Position numbers and translations under genes: made by a program. The notes under the pieces are model-generated. The model did no database searches and was not told the origin of the DNA. It saw only the letters and a program-made list of their open reading frames with translations. This document shows, in pieces, positions 1-9,150 of a stretch of DNA of 37,598 nt (the first letter of the stretch is position 1; each line of letters starts with the position of its first letter). This DNA comes from a bacterium (lineage in GTDB: Bacteria; Spirochaetota; Spirochaetia; Treponematales; Rectinemataceae): NCBI GenBank assembly GCA_021779995.1, contig JAJXZP010000276.1:1-37598 (forward strand), in the 5' to 3' direction.

Positions 1-70
1 GACGGGCCCGCGGCGCCCTGGCCGCCTGGCTTGAGGCGCCGCCGGTGCCGGCCGGGCGGGCGGCGAGGCT

Positions 71-889
71 TCAGCCCGCTCGAGGCGCCGCTTCGAGCTC
101 GCCGACGAGACGGCGGACGAGGGCCGCGTCTTCGGCCAGGGCGGGGATCACGGCGTCGAGACCGTTGCCCGCGCCGGCGCTCACGGCCCCGATCACGACG
201 AAGCGGCCCATCTTCGGGTCGAACTCGGCCTTCTTGAAGGCGGCGAGCCGCCGGCGCCAGTCGGCCTCCTCGTCGCGCAGGCTTCCGACGCTCCCGTCGC
301 GGGCGATCCGGCGCACGAGGAGCATCGCCACATAGCCGCCCGCCGCCTCGAGCGCCGAGGAGCACTCTCCCGAGGCGCCGCCGGGGAGGGCTTCCCAGGC
401 CAGGCGGACGAAGGGGTGGTCGATTTCGGCGGCGAGCTCGATCGCGGATCGGTAGCGGTCCAAGCAGGTGTTCCGCCCCAGCGAGAGGCAGACGGTCACG
501 CCCTGCCGGGCCGCGCGGTCGCCCAGGCGCCGCGCTTCCGCGGCGAGCAGCGCGCGCCCCCGGGGCTCGCGGCAGGCGGCGGAGTCTCCGCCGAAGAAGA
601 TGCGCACGATCGGAGCCTGGAGCCTGAGCGCGGTCTCGAGCACCGACTCGAAGCGCAGGCCGAGCTCGCCGCCGGGCTCGGCGCGGTACAAGGGGGCGTA
701 GGACGCCGTGGTCAGGCCCGCGCGCAGGGTGTCCATCATGGCGCCTGACTCCGCCTCGGTGTCGCCCTGCGGGATATGGATGCCGCCGGCCCATTCAATC
801 GCGTCGACTCCGGCCTCGGCCGCGGCGGCTATCACGTCGTGGGCGCTCAGAGAAAGGAAGGCCGAGGAACTCAACCCGATGCGGATCAT
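71..889 (-). CDS. Sugar phosphate isomerase/epimerase family protein (xylose isomerase-like TIM barrel)
   Basis: 272 aa, a usual size for the AP_endonuc_2/xylose-isomerase-like TIM-barrel superfamily. The N-terminus (MIRIGLSSSAF) is a typical first barrel strand. It is followed by a helix and the strand-2 motif GVDAIEWAGG near residues 28-37, where a Glu of this kind is common in the family; VRIFFGGDS near residue 95 looks like a central strand. Members isomerise or epimerise sugars, inositols or hydroxypyruvate, usually with a divalent metal in the cytoplasm. The substrate cannot be assigned here. The ATG start has GGAG five bases upstream. The gene is transcribed away from the MFS-HEAT gene with a 219-bp gap holding a short inverted repeat, so shared control of uptake and sugar conversion is possible but is only inference. 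Confidence 0.8.
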   Translation of the reverse strand: MIRIGLSSSAFLSLSAHDVIAAAAEAGVDAIEWAGGIHIPQGDTEAESGAMMDTLRAGLTTASYAPLYRAEPGGELGLRFESVLETALRLQAPIVRIFFGGDSAACREPRGRALLAAEARRLGDRAARQGVTVCLSLGRNTCLDRYRSAIELAAEIDHPFVRLAWEALPGGASGECSSALEAAGGYVAMLLVRRIARDGSVGSLRDEEADWRRRLAAFKKAEFDPKMGRFVVIGAVSAGAGNGLDAVIPALAEDAALVRRLVGELEAAPRAG

Positions 890-950
890 GCGAACTCCGG
901 GGTGCGGGGCGCGGGCCGCCGCGGGGATTGTATCGGTTTTTTACGGCTCC

Positions 951-973
951 CGCTCGATGCTTCGCGTCGAGCG
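951..973. repeat. Inverted repeat in divergent promoter region
   Basis: CGCTCGA (951-957) and TCGAGCG (967-973) form a perfect 7-bp inverted repeat with a 9-nt loop. It lies between the divergent isomerase and MFS-HEAT genes. It could be an operator or a small mRNA hairpin. It has no T-tract, so it is not a terminator. Chance is possible in such GC-rich sequence. Confidence 0.35.
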
Positions 974-1073
974 CGGGCCGGAGGCCGCCACCATTCTAGC
1001 CCGAGCGCCGACGATCCACAAGCGCGAAGCCCGGCCGCGATCCGAGATCGCGGGACCTGCGAAAGAGCCTCCA

Positions 1074-1102
1074 TTGCTTTGGCTCTTCCTCGATTCTATA
1101 CT
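1074..1102 (+). promoter_or_regulatory. Sigma70-type promoter, predicted leaderless start for the MFS-HEAT gene
   Basis: TTGCTT (1074-1079), a 17-bp spacer and TATACT (1097-1102) fit the housekeeping consensus. Exactly six bases separate the -10 hexamer from the ATG at 1109, so the expected +1 is the A of the start codon. No Shine-Dalgarno sequence stands at normal spacing, which agrees with a leaderless transcript. The +1 is inferred, not measured. Confidence 0.6.
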
Positions 1103-1108
1103 GGAAAA

Positions 1109-3367
1109 ATGGCGCCGCTCACACCCGCGTCCCTGTCGCGGGGACGCAGATCGTTCTTCACCTTCAACGGCCTCAATTCCATTTCGTTCATCCTGCTTTC
1201 CGGCAGCTTCGTCACCCTCTACGCGCTCAGCCTCGGAGCCTCCAACGCCCTCGTGGGGGCGCTCAACGCCTTCGCCTACGGCACCTTCTTCTTCCTGCCC
1301 CTGGGCAAGAGCCTGGTGCGCCGCCGCTCCATAGTCTCGGTCTTCGGCTGGGCCTGGTTCTACCGCTACATCGCCATGCTCCCCGCCCTGGCCGCCCCGA
1401 TCTTCGCGGCGACAGGCAGGCCGCTCGGCGCCTTCGCCTGTCTCGTCGTGGCGGTCGCCGTCTTCAACATCCTGCGCGGCATCGGCATGATCGGGAACAA
1501 TCCGGTCCTCGCCAACCTCGCCTCCGGAGGTCCGGGCGGCAAGCGGGTCGACAAGGGGGCCTTCCTCGTCAACGTGCAGATCGTCGGTTCGGTGGCCTCG
1601 CTCGGCACGAACCTGGCCATAGCCCTGGTCATCGGCAACAAGGCGGGGCCCTGGGTCTTCTCCGCCTCCATGGCGGTCGGCATAGTCATCGGCCTCGCCG
1701 GCTCCCTCGTCCTCATCCGCGACATGCCCGAGCCGGAGGGTTACCGCCCCGAATCCTCGGCCTCCTTCGTGGCCGTGGCCCGCGAGGCCTTCGCCAAGCG
1801 GCCCTTCAGGATCTTCATCGAGGTGCTCGTGCTGCTGTCCTTCGTCGCGGGCATGGCGAGGACCTTCATGCCCGTGTACGCCAAGGACGTCTTCGCCCAG
1901 GGCGACAACGCGATCATGGTCTACTCCCTCGTGGGCAGCCTGGGCTCCATCGTCATGGGCCTGCTCACCCGGCTCCTGGTCGACCGCCTGGGCGCGAGGC
2001 CCCTGTACGTGATCTTCGTGGCCGCGGCGGCGCTGAGCCTCGCGCCCCTCGCCCTGGCTCCGGGACCCGTGGGCTTCCTCTCCGGGCCGCTCGAGGCGGC
2101 CGCCTTCCTCGTCTTCGCCAACTTCGTCTCCGCCTTCGGCCTCACGGGCGAGGAGAACGCCGGGCAGACCTACTTCTTCGCCCTGGTCGAGCCCGAGCGC
2201 ACCCTCGACCTCGGCATCGTCTACTTCCTCATGTACGGCCTGGGCGGCGCCGTCGGCTCGACGGCGGGCGGTTTCATCCTCGACTTTCTCGGCGCGCGGG
2301 GGCTCTCGGCCTCGACCTCGTACCAGTTATTCTTCGGTTCCCTGGTCGTCATACTCGCCTACGTGCTCATACGGCTCAACGCCCTGGTGCGGCTCGGCTC
2401 GGCCTCGGTGCGGGAGTCGCTCTTCGTCATGCTCTCCCTGCGCGACCTTCGGGCCTTCGACCTCCTGGCGCGGCTCGACCGCAGCGCCGATCCGGCCGAG
2501 GAAATCGCCCTCATCCACGACATCGGCGCGGCGGCCAAGGGGCGGTCCTCGGCGCGCGCCCAGAGCGCGCTCCTTGAGTACCTTTCCTCGCCCCGCTTCG
2601 AGGTGCGGCTCGAGGCCCTCATCGCGCTGGAAAGCATGCCCCAGCTCGACGACGCGGCCGTGAAGGCCCTGATCGAAGAGGTGGAGCGGCAGCCCTACAC
2701 GACGGCCTACGTGGCGGCTCGCATCCTGGGCAAGGCGGGGCGGCGGTTCCGTGAGTCTGTCCTGCCCTGCCTGCGCGCGGCGGCCGAGGCCGAGGACTAC
2801 ATGCTCGTAAGTTCGGCCATGACGGCCCTGGCCCGGCTCGACGACGGCGAAAGCCTGCCGCTCATCGAGCGGATTCTCGCCCGGACCGGCATAGGGCGGG
2901 TGCGCATAGCCGCGGCCTACGCGATCGAACTCCTGCGCAGCCGGGCCTCGGTGCCGATCCTCGTGTCCTGCCTGCGGCGCGAGGGCGGCCCGCCCTTCGT
3001 GTCGGACGAGCTGCTGCTGGCCAGCGCCTCGGTGCTCGGCCTCATGCCGCGCTTCTACGCCCTCTACACGGCCTTCCTCGACGACGAGGAGACCGGCACA
3101 GCCCTGCTGACGGACGCGGCGGCCGAACGCTTCGGCCCGGACGCCGAACCGGCCAAGGCCGAGGCCTTCGCCCGGACCTTCAGAGCCGCCCTCGACGCGA
3201 TCCTCGCCGAGCCCCCCGACGGCCGCCCGATGCATTCGCTCATCCTGGGCGACTGGGAGGGCGCGAGCGCGGCCGACCTCGTGCTGGCCGAGGCCGCCCT
3301 CGAGCCCGAGCTGGCCTACCGCGGCTTCCGCTTCTTCATCGCGGCCTACGCGGCGCTGCGCTCCTAA
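1109..3367 (+). CDS. MFS transporter with C-terminal HEAT-like repeat domain
   Basis: 752 aa from the ATG at 1109. This start is chosen because upstream sequence reads as non-membrane, low-complexity peptide, while FFTFNGLNSISFILLSGSF just after it is the expected first membrane helix. Residues 1-425 form a twelve-helix major-facilitator core of very hydrophobic segments. An MFS protein normally ends near 400-450 aa. Here about 320 further residues follow (about 430-752) with alternating amphipathic helices such as SPRFEVRLEALIALESM, TTAYVAARILGKAG and RVRIAAAYAIELL, typical of HEAT/PBS-lyase-like repeats and predicted to be cytoplasmic. The transported substrate is unknown. The adjacent divergent sugar isomerase hints at a carbohydrate. 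The C-terminal domain may regulate transport or dock a partner (inference). Confidence 0.85.
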   Translation: MAPLTPASLSRGRRSFFTFNGLNSISFILLSGSFVTLYALSLGASNALVGALNAFAYGTFFFLPLGKSLVRRRSIVSVFGWAWFYRYIAMLPALAAPIFAATGRPLGAFACLVVAVAVFNILRGIGMIGNNPVLANLASGGPGGKRVDKGAFLVNVQIVGSVASLGTNLAIALVIGNKAGPWVFSASMAVGIVIGLAGSLVLIRDMPEPEGYRPESSASFVAVAREAFAKRPFRIFIEVLVLLSFVAGMARTFMPVYAKDVFAQGDNAIMVYSLVGSLGSIVMGLLTRLLVDRLGARPLYVIFVAAAALSLAPLALAPGPVGFLSGPLEAAAFLVFANFVSAFGLTGEENAGQTYFFALVEPERTLDLGIVYFLMYGLGGAVGSTAGGFILDFLGARGLSASTSYQLFFGSLVVILAYVLIRLNALVRLGSASVRESLFVMLSLRDLRAFDLLARLDRSADPAEEIALIHDIGAAAKGRSSARAQSALLEYLSSPRFEVRLEALIALESMPQLDDAAVKALIEEVERQPYTTAYVAARILGKAGRRFRESVLPCLRAAAEAEDYMLVSSAMTALARLDDGESLPLIERILARTGIGRVRIAAAYAIELLRSRASVPILVSCLRREGGPPFVSDELLLASASVLGLMPRFYALYTAFLDDEETGTALLTDAAAERFGPDAEPAKAEAFARTFRAALDAILAEPPDGRPMHSLILGDWEGASAADLVLAEAALEPELAYRGFRFFIAAYAALRS

Positions 3368-3450
3368 AGGACGGCTTCTTCCGCGCCGGGCAGGAGCGTT
3401 CCCCAACCGGGCGTCCGCCTGCCTCGAAATCGGCGTAACGGGGGGAACGG

Positions 3451-4053
3451 TTAGAAGGGCAGGCTCTCGAGCAGCCGCACGACCAGGGCCACGAGCCGCG
3501 AGACGGCGAGGTCGGCCAGGACGACCACGACGAGGCCGGTGATGAGCCCCTGCAGGTAGTTGACGATCCGATTGCGGTAAATCACGCGGTTGATGCGGAA
3601 GAGCACGGGATTGAGGAATGCGTCGACGACTCGCCACAAAGGATGAAGGGAGTTCCAGCGCGCGGCGTAGGCTATGATCCGGACGAGGGCGAAGACCGCG
3701 AAAAACGACAGGAGAAAGCCCACGGCCGACCAGGCCACCTGGAGCGCGACGCCGAGCACGATGCCCAGGCTGATGCGCTCGGTGAAGGCCACCACTCTGA
3801 GGAGCTGGTCGACGAGGATGAGCAGGGCGAGGCCCGCGATGGGGGAGAAGTCGAAGGCCCCCGCGCTCAGGAAGCGAAAGCGGGAGAAATAGCCCAAATA
3901 GGGATCCACGACGCGCTTGAGGAGCTGCCCCCCCTTGCCGAGATCGACGCGCGGCACCCACGACACGAAGATGCGGATCATGCAGAGGAAGAAATAGACC
4001 GAGACCAGGGCGCTCACCACGCGTGCGACGATCGAGAGGACCAAAGACTCCAC
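3451..4053 (-). CDS. YggT family integral membrane protein (two YGGT repeats)
   Basis: 200 aa with four or more hydrophobic segments. Two copies of the YggT-type pattern are visible: RIFVSWVPRV...VVDPYLGYFSRF...DFSPIAGLALLILV near residues 27-85, and DAFLNPVLFRINRVIY...NYLQGLITGLVVVVL near 138-180. YggT proteins are small inner-membrane proteins linked to osmotic shock resistance and, in several bacteria, to division or envelope functions; the exact role is unsettled. The start is GTG at 4053, preceded by GAAAGG almost against the codon. The start lies 7 nt after the stop of the UPF0164 gene on the same strand, so translation is probably coupled. The 3' end converges on the MFS-HEAT gene. Confidence 0.8.
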   Translation of the reverse strand: MESLVLSIVARVVSALVSVYFFLCMIRIFVSWVPRVDLGKGGQLLKRVVDPYLGYFSRFRFLSAGAFDFSPIAGLALLILVDQLLRVVAFTERISLGIVLGVALQVAWSAVGFLLSFFAVFALVRIIAYAARWNSLHPLWRVVDAFLNPVLFRINRVIYRNRIVNYLQGLITGLVVVVLADLAVSRLVALVVRLLESLPF

Positions 4054-4060
4054 CTTTCGG

Positions 4061-5317
4061 CTACGTGCCGGGAGCGTTCAACTTGCCCAGCTCGTCCATC
4101 GTCTTCTTGAGCTGCTCGGCGCTCTGCGCGGCGTGGAGGCTCTCCTTGGCCGGATCGAAGGTCGGGTCCAGGACGAGGGCCTGCTTCCAGTACTCCTCCG
4201 CCTTGGCGTTGTCGCCCTTCGCATAGGCGTCGAGGCCGTTAAGATACAGGGTATCCACCCGCTTCGCAAGAGCGGCTCTGCCGAGGTCGCCGAGCAGGAA
4301 GGAGGCCTGGATCGAGACGCGGTTGAGCGGCGTCATCTGGGTGGTCAGGTCGAGGGTATAGTTGACCGCGATCCGGACCAGCTCGAAGTCGACGGTGGAG
4401 CCGATCGTCACGCGCGGATTGCCGCCCTTGAGGAGGAGGCCGCCCTGCATGCGGAAAAAGCTCGTGATATCGACGAGGAAGCCCCCCGCCACATAGAAAT
4501 TCTCCGACAGCGAAGGATCGACCAGGTTGATGGGCTTGGACAGGTCGAAGGAGAGGGTGAGGGGGTGGAGGGGAGAGTAGCCGATGCCGAAAGAGGCGGT
4601 GGTGGGCAGGGGGTCGCCCTCCACGGCGGGCCCCAGGTTCTTGAGGGCGAGGCCGAAGGAGAGATTCTTGCCGCGCCAGTGGTCGAACTTGCCGAAGTCG
4701 AAGCGGGTGAGCAGGCCGGTGTCGACCATGGCGCCGAAGGCGGAGTTGCCGGCGGTGGCGCCGTTGGCGACGGCCGGCATGGAGCGGTAGGCGATCTTGC
4801 CGGTGGCCCCAACGGCCAGGCCGCTGAAGTAATAGCCGGGGAAGAAGTCGTAGGACAGATTGAAGCCCGCCATGGCCTCGCTGTAGTAGCCGGAGCCCTG
4901 CTGGTCGCCGAACTGGTCGTAGGCGGTGAAGGGGAGGTAGAGCCATTTGCCGGCCACGCCGAAGCCGAAGCCCCCCGTCCTGATGGTGTAGACCGCACCC
5001 TCGATCTTGGTGTCGGCTATCCAGTTGTTGTGGTAGACCGCCAGCTCGGTATAATCGAGCATGCTCGACGCCGCGGGGTTGGCCTCGAAGTACGAGGAGT
5101 CCTTGGAGACGGCGGTGTAGGCCGTGCCCATGCCCTCGTCGAGGCCGCCCATGGGAATGAGCAGGGAGCGGAAGGTGGTGAGCCCGGTATTGGGGTCGGG
5201 ATTGAGAAGCTGGGTGAGGGTTTGATAGGTATCGGGCGAGAATTGGGCCCAAAGGCCGGCGCCCGACACGAGCATCGAGGCTGCCGCGAGGAAAACCGGC
5301 ATCCGCTTCATATCCAT
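4061..5317 (-). CDS. UPF0164 family outer-membrane protein (FadL-like, spirochaetal) with C-terminal TPR
   Basis: 418 aa. A signal peptide covers about residues 1-24 (MPVFLAAASMLVSGAGLWA, cleaved before QFSP). The mature protein carries hallmarks I recognise from the treponemal UPF0164 family: GMGTAYTAVSKDSSYFEANPA, ELAVYHNNWIADTKIEG and GFGVAGKWLYLPFTAYDQFG. Many alternating beta-type segments follow. These proteins are modelled as FadL-like barrels for uptake of hydrophobic compounds. About the last 65 residues read as a tetratricopeptide unit (YLNGLDAYAKGDNAKAEEYW), an unusual periplasmic appendage. The start could be the ATG at 5317 or the in-frame ATG six bases later. A TATATT -10 box sits only four bases upstream of the first ATG and no Shine-Dalgarno is seen. 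The family strongly suggests a spirochaete host. Confidence 0.85.
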   Translation of the reverse strand: MDMKRMPVFLAAASMLVSGAGLWAQFSPDTYQTLTQLLNPDPNTGLTTFRSLLIPMGGLDEGMGTAYTAVSKDSSYFEANPAASSMLDYTELAVYHNNWIADTKIEGAVYTIRTGGFGFGVAGKWLYLPFTAYDQFGDQQGSGYYSEAMAGFNLSYDFFPGYYFSGLAVGATGKIAYRSMPAVANGATAGNSAFGAMVDTGLLTRFDFGKFDHWRGKNLSFGLALKNLGPAVEGDPLPTTASFGIGYSPLHPLTLSFDLSKPINLVDPSLSENFYVAGGFLVDITSFFRMQGGLLLKGGNPRVTIGSTVDFELVRIAVNYTLDLTTQMTPLNRVSIQASFLLGDLGRAALAKRVDTLYLNGLDAYAKGDNAKAEEYWKQALVLDPTFDPAKESLHAAQSAEQLKKTMDELGKLNAPGT

Positions 5318-5321
5318 CGTA

Positions 5322-5350
5322 AATATACCGTACGGCGCCTGACATTTCTA
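5322..5350 (-). promoter_or_regulatory. Candidate promoter of the UPF0164 gene
   Basis: Read on the minus strand: TAGAAA (5345-5350), a 17-bp spacer and TATATT (5322-5327). The -10 box ends four bases before the first ATG, so transcription would start in or right at the start codon. The -35 matches consensus at only four of six positions. Confidence 0.4.
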
Positions 5351-5501
5351 CTCGGCGCCGTTCTTCCTTCAATTATAGGAAACTGCTACCGAAAATTAAG
5401 CGGAATCGTAGGGCTGGCACTCATATGCCTGACGATTCGGCCGGGTAGCCGCCCCTAGGGCGAAGTATCTTCTAGTACTGAAAGGTGTTGATCAACGCCC
5501 A

Positions 5502-8500
5502 ATGCGCCACGAGCAGTCCGGCCCTGCCGCGCCCCGCGATTCGACGCCCCGAGCGGAGCGCCCGTGGAGGGGTTCGAGCCGGGTCCTCCTCAGCCTCCTA
5601 CTCCTCATCGTCTGCCTCCGGGGAGCCGAGGCCGCGGGGGCGGAGGATCTCGATGCCTTCGCGGCGGCGGTGCGCACGGACATGGACGCGGCGCAGACCC
5701 TGGTCGCTTCGGCGCGGAGCGCCCAGGACCAGATAAAAGCCGCGCAGCTGTATCAGGATGCCTCGCAGCGCTATCAGGCCATCATCGACCGCCTCGAGGC
5801 CCGGATGCAGCAAGGTCAAGACCGCCGAGGCCTGCTTCTTTCGCTGCTCACCTCGGCCCTGCTCAGCAAGGCCGACATCGACAAGTCGCTCAAGAACTAC
5901 GACGCCGTCATCGTCACGCTCACCGACCTCATCAGACGCAACCCGAGCCGATTCGACCAGGCCAACGGCCTCATCCGCGAAATCATCGGCATCCGCGACC
6001 GCTACGCCCGGATCGCGACCGAACTCTTCGACGCCATCAAGACGAAGGACACGACGCTTCCCTCCACGCAGGACTACATCAAGGAGCGCACCCAGGAGCT
6101 GCAAGACCTCGACCCCTACTCGAACCAGGACATCCTGGTCCGGATATCCGAGGCCATCCTCAAGTCGCAGAACCTCAGGACCATGCGGGCCATCATGACG
6201 CAGGGCCGCGGCCTCCTCGACGGCGCCCGCTATGCCGACGCCATCGCCGCCTACGAACAGGGCCTGGAACTCTATCGCCAGCAGTTCGAGACCTCGGGCT
6301 ACGACCTGCTGGATCCGAGCACGGCTCAGGTGCTCACGGTCGACCAGAGCGGTCGGCTCGCGACCCTGGCGGTCGGCGCCGACGGCACGGTGCTCCGGAC
6401 GGACCCCTCGGGCCATATCCTGAAGAGTCCCGACGGGACGGACCTGCCCGCGCTCGACGCCCAGGGCAAGCCGCGGCGCCTCGCCTTCGTGCTCGTGGGA
6501 GGACGCCAGCAGCTCGAAAGCGGCCAGGGCGGCGTGGTCGAGTACGCCGAGAATCTCGTGCGGGGAGCCCGGGCGACGGCCGATTCCCTGCGCGCGGGCC
6601 AGGGCCCCTTCGCCGCGCTCGCCCCCGCGGACCAGAGCCTCGAAGCGGCCTTCGCCTCCGGCGACACCGCCGCGGCCGAGGCCGCCCTCAAGCCGGCGCA
6701 GGCCGCCCTCGGCGACCTGGCCAAGGCGCGTTCCGACGTCATCGCCGCCGGGCTCGGCCTCGAAAACCTCGACAAGCAACTGCCCAAGCGCCGCGACGGC
6801 GCCGATGTCTCGTACATCCTGTACGCCTATCTCTCCTACGCCGACCTCTTCCTCCGCGGCCGCCCGGAGGTGGCCGACTACGGCCGCCTCGATCGGCTCG
6901 GCGACCCGCGGTGGCGTCCGCCCGAGGAGCGGAATAAGCGAGAAGGCATCGCCGGGGCCATGCTCGACGAGTATGCTTCCTACCTCAATGGCCTGCAGGC
7001 CGCCTTCGAACCTCAGCTCGGGAAAGCCTTCTCAGCGGGCCTGGCGGCCATCGACGGCGCGAACTGGGACGGAGCCAGGGCGGACTTCGACCAGGCGGCA
7101 AAGTTCTCCGCGCCCGGGCTCGACATGCTGGACCTGTGGAAGCTCGTCTATCCGCCCGAGGCCGTCGCGAGCCTCGATCCGGAAGACACGGCGGTCTACG
7201 ATCGGAAGAAGGCCGACTACGACCGGATCAAGCATCTCGGCATGCTCGCCGCGGGCTACTCGACCCTCGTCGAGGCGGTCAAGGCGACGGAAACGGTCTT
7301 TGCCGAGGCCAAGGTCTTCATGAACGGTCTTCCGCCCGACGCCCCCCTGGACGCCTCGCTCGGCACCCTCGACGGCTTCCTGACCCGCTTCGGCGAGGCG
7401 GAGAAGGGGCTCATCGCCCTGAGCTCGGAGACCGACGGCCTCACCGAGCAGATCGCCCGCTGGCTGAAGGCCGAAAACGCCGACGACCCCTCGGCCAAGG
7501 CGCAGAAAGAATACCTCAGGCGAATCGCCGATCTCCTCGCCAGGGTGCGGCAGGAGAAGATCGAGCTCATCGCCTTCGGCGCGCGCCTGCAGACCGGCAC
7601 CGCGGACAGGGAGCTGGCCTCGGCCGAGACCGCCGTGCGCACGGCCGGCGATCTCATCGTCGGGCCTCTCTCCGCCATACCCGACCGGGCGGGACTCCAC
7701 GACCCGAGCGCCTCGCGCGCGGCGACGATCCTCGCGGCCGAGGAGAAGACGATAGGCGACCTGGAGGCCCGGATCGCGAAGTTCCTGGCGGGAATCGACG
7801 CCGAGTCGCCGGAGGTCCGCGCCGACCCGGCGGTGCAGGCTCTCCGAGCCGAGCTCGCCAAGGCGGCCGCGCAGGCGGCCGACCTGCAAAAGGTCCGCTC
7901 CGCCGCCCTGGCGCAGGCCCTGGATCACAAGCAGACGGCGGCGAAGGCGCTCGCCGCGGCGGGGCCCCTCCTCGCGGACGCCCGGCGCCTCTTGACGGCG
8001 AGCCAGGCGAAAGGCGCCTCCCCCTCCGAAGTGCGCCAGGACCTCGACCTCTCCAAGGCCAGGCTCGCCTCCGCCCTGGCCAGGATACTCGACTGGTCGA
8101 ACAGGGATTTCGACCTGGCCACCTGGACCGAGTACTACAATAACCAGTACGGTAAGCTGAAGGCCGAGCGCGACAAGGCCGACGACAACTACGTGCTCAA
8201 CGAAACCTTCACCCTGCTCGACCAGGGGCAGCGCTACTACAATCAGCAGCTCTACGACCAGGCGGGCGAGGCGCTCGACTCGGCCCAGTCCATCTGGATG
8301 AGCCGGCACAGCCAGGAGCAGCCCCAGGTGCGGTATTGGCAGAACTTCGTCAAGATGGCCCAGGACACGAACAACAAGCGCGAAGTCAAGCCGAGCGATC
8401 CGCTGTACTACGATATCAGCAACTACCTCTCGCAGGCGCGCACCCAGTACGTCCGCGGCAGCGACCTTTTGCAGAAGGGCGACAAGACCGCGGCCGCCGC

Positions 8501-9149
8501 GGCCTTCGATGCGGCCCGCCAGAACATCAGCTACGTGACCCGGGCCTTCCCCCTGAACGCCGAGGCCGGCCTCCTCACCCTCCAGATCCTCAAGGCCACC
8601 GACCAGGCCGCCTACCTCCAGTCCCTGCCGAGCCGGATCCAGGCCGCGCGCGACCTCCTGGCCACCGATCCCCAGACCGCCTACTCGCGCATCGCCGATC
8701 TCGCGAAGATGGAGAGCGGCGACGCGAGCATCCAAAGCCTCCTCAAGGAGGCGGAGATCAAGACGGGCAGGCGCCCGCCCGAGCCCACGAGGGAGCAGAT
8801 CGCCCGCGCCTCGGCCCTCGTGGCCCAGGCCGAGAACCTCATGAAGACCGGAAGGAGCTCGGACAATGCGCAGGCCTCGGACCTCCTCAACCAGGCCTAC
8901 GCCCTCGATCCGCGGAACCCCAGGGTCTTCGCCGACATCAAATACCTCACGGTCCTCTCGGGCAGGGGCGGCCAGGCCGGCCCCGGTCTCAATCCCGCGG
9001 ACCAGGCCCTCCTCGACACGGCCACCTCCCAATACGCCTCCGGCCAGTACAACCAGGCGCGCGACACCCTCAACCGCCTCCTCCAGGCCGGCAAGATGAC
9101 GCGGGATGTCGTCAAGCTCGACCAGAACCTGAAGCAGCTGGGGTACTAG
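5502..9149 (+). CDS. Large secreted/periplasmic TPR-rich protein, spirochaete type
   Basis: 1215 aa. After an unusually long charged N-terminus, a hydrophobic stretch (VLLSLLLLIVCLRGAEAA, about residues 27-45) forms a signal peptide with likely cleavage near AEA-AGAED. The rest is almost wholly helical. Recognisable tetratricopeptide-like units include LLDGARYADAIAAYEQGLELYRQ near 240-265, the segment around YYNQQLYDQAGEALDSAQSIW near 910-930, and YASGQYNQARDTLNRLLQAGK near 1175-1195. Long Ala/Asp/Lys-rich coiled-coil-like stretches lie between. TPR arrays act as protein-docking scaffolds. No enzymatic motif was seen. The stop is one base before the start of the SpoIIE phosphatase gene, so the two are almost certainly co-expressed, and this protein may be the periplasmic partner of the phosphatase's sensor region (inference). 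No clear Shine-Dalgarno precedes the ATG. Confidence 0.8.
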   Translation: MRHEQSGPAAPRDSTPRAERPWRGSSRVLLSLLLLIVCLRGAEAAGAEDLDAFAAAVRTDMDAAQTLVASARSAQDQIKAAQLYQDASQRYQAIIDRLEARMQQGQDRRGLLLSLLTSALLSKADIDKSLKNYDAVIVTLTDLIRRNPSRFDQANGLIREIIGIRDRYARIATELFDAIKTKDTTLPSTQDYIKERTQELQDLDPYSNQDILVRISEAILKSQNLRTMRAIMTQGRGLLDGARYADAIAAYEQGLELYRQQFETSGYDLLDPSTAQVLTVDQSGRLATLAVGADGTVLRTDPSGHILKSPDGTDLPALDAQGKPRRLAFVLVGGRQQLESGQGGVVEYAENLVRGARATADSLRAGQGPFAALAPADQSLEAAFASGDTAAAEAALKPAQAALGDLAKARSDVIAAGLGLENLDKQLPKRRDGADVSYILYAYLSYADLFLRGRPEVADYGRLDRLGDPRWRPPEERNKREGIAGAMLDEYASYLNGLQAAFEPQLGKAFSAGLAAIDGANWDGARADFDQAAKFSAPGLDMLDLWKLVYPPEAVASLDPEDTAVYDRKKADYDRIKHLGMLAAGYSTLVEAVKATETVFAEAKVFMNGLPPDAPLDASLGTLDGFLTRFGEAEKGLIALSSETDGLTEQIARWLKAENADDPSAKAQKEYLRRIADLLARVRQEKIELIAFGARLQTGTADRELASAETAVRTAGDLIVGPLSAIPDRAGLHDPSASRAATILAAEEKTIGDLEARIAKFLAGIDAESPEVRADPAVQALRAELAKAAAQAADLQKVRSAALAQALDHKQTAAKALAAAGPLLADARRLLTASQAKGASPSEVRQDLDLSKARLASALARILDWSNRDFDLATWTEYYNNQYGKLKAERDKADDNYVLNETFTLLDQGQRYYNQQLYDQAGEALDSAQSIWMSRHSQEQPQVRYWQNFVKMAQDTNNKREVKPSDPLYYDISNYLSQARTQYVRGSDLLQKGDKTAAAAAFDAARQNISYVTRAFPLNAEAGLLTLQILKATDQAAYLQSLPSRIQAARDLLATDPQTAYSRIADLAKMESGDASIQSLLKEAEIKTGRRPPEPTREQIARASALVAQAENLMKTGRSSDNAQASDLLNQAYALDPRNPRVFADIKYLTVLSGRGGQAGPGLNPADQALLDTATSQYASGQYNQARDTLNRLLQAGKMTRDVVKLDQNLKQLGY

Positions 9150-9150
9150 G

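Noticed and set aside
2327-3961. 544-codon minus-strand frame across the MFS-HEAT and YggT genes
   Set aside because: It overlaps two well-supported genes on both strands and has a shadow-like composition.
4133-5458. 441-codon plus-strand frame over the UPF0164 gene
   Set aside because: It is antisense to a gene with clear family motifs and encodes a Glu/Gly/Val-rich peptide.
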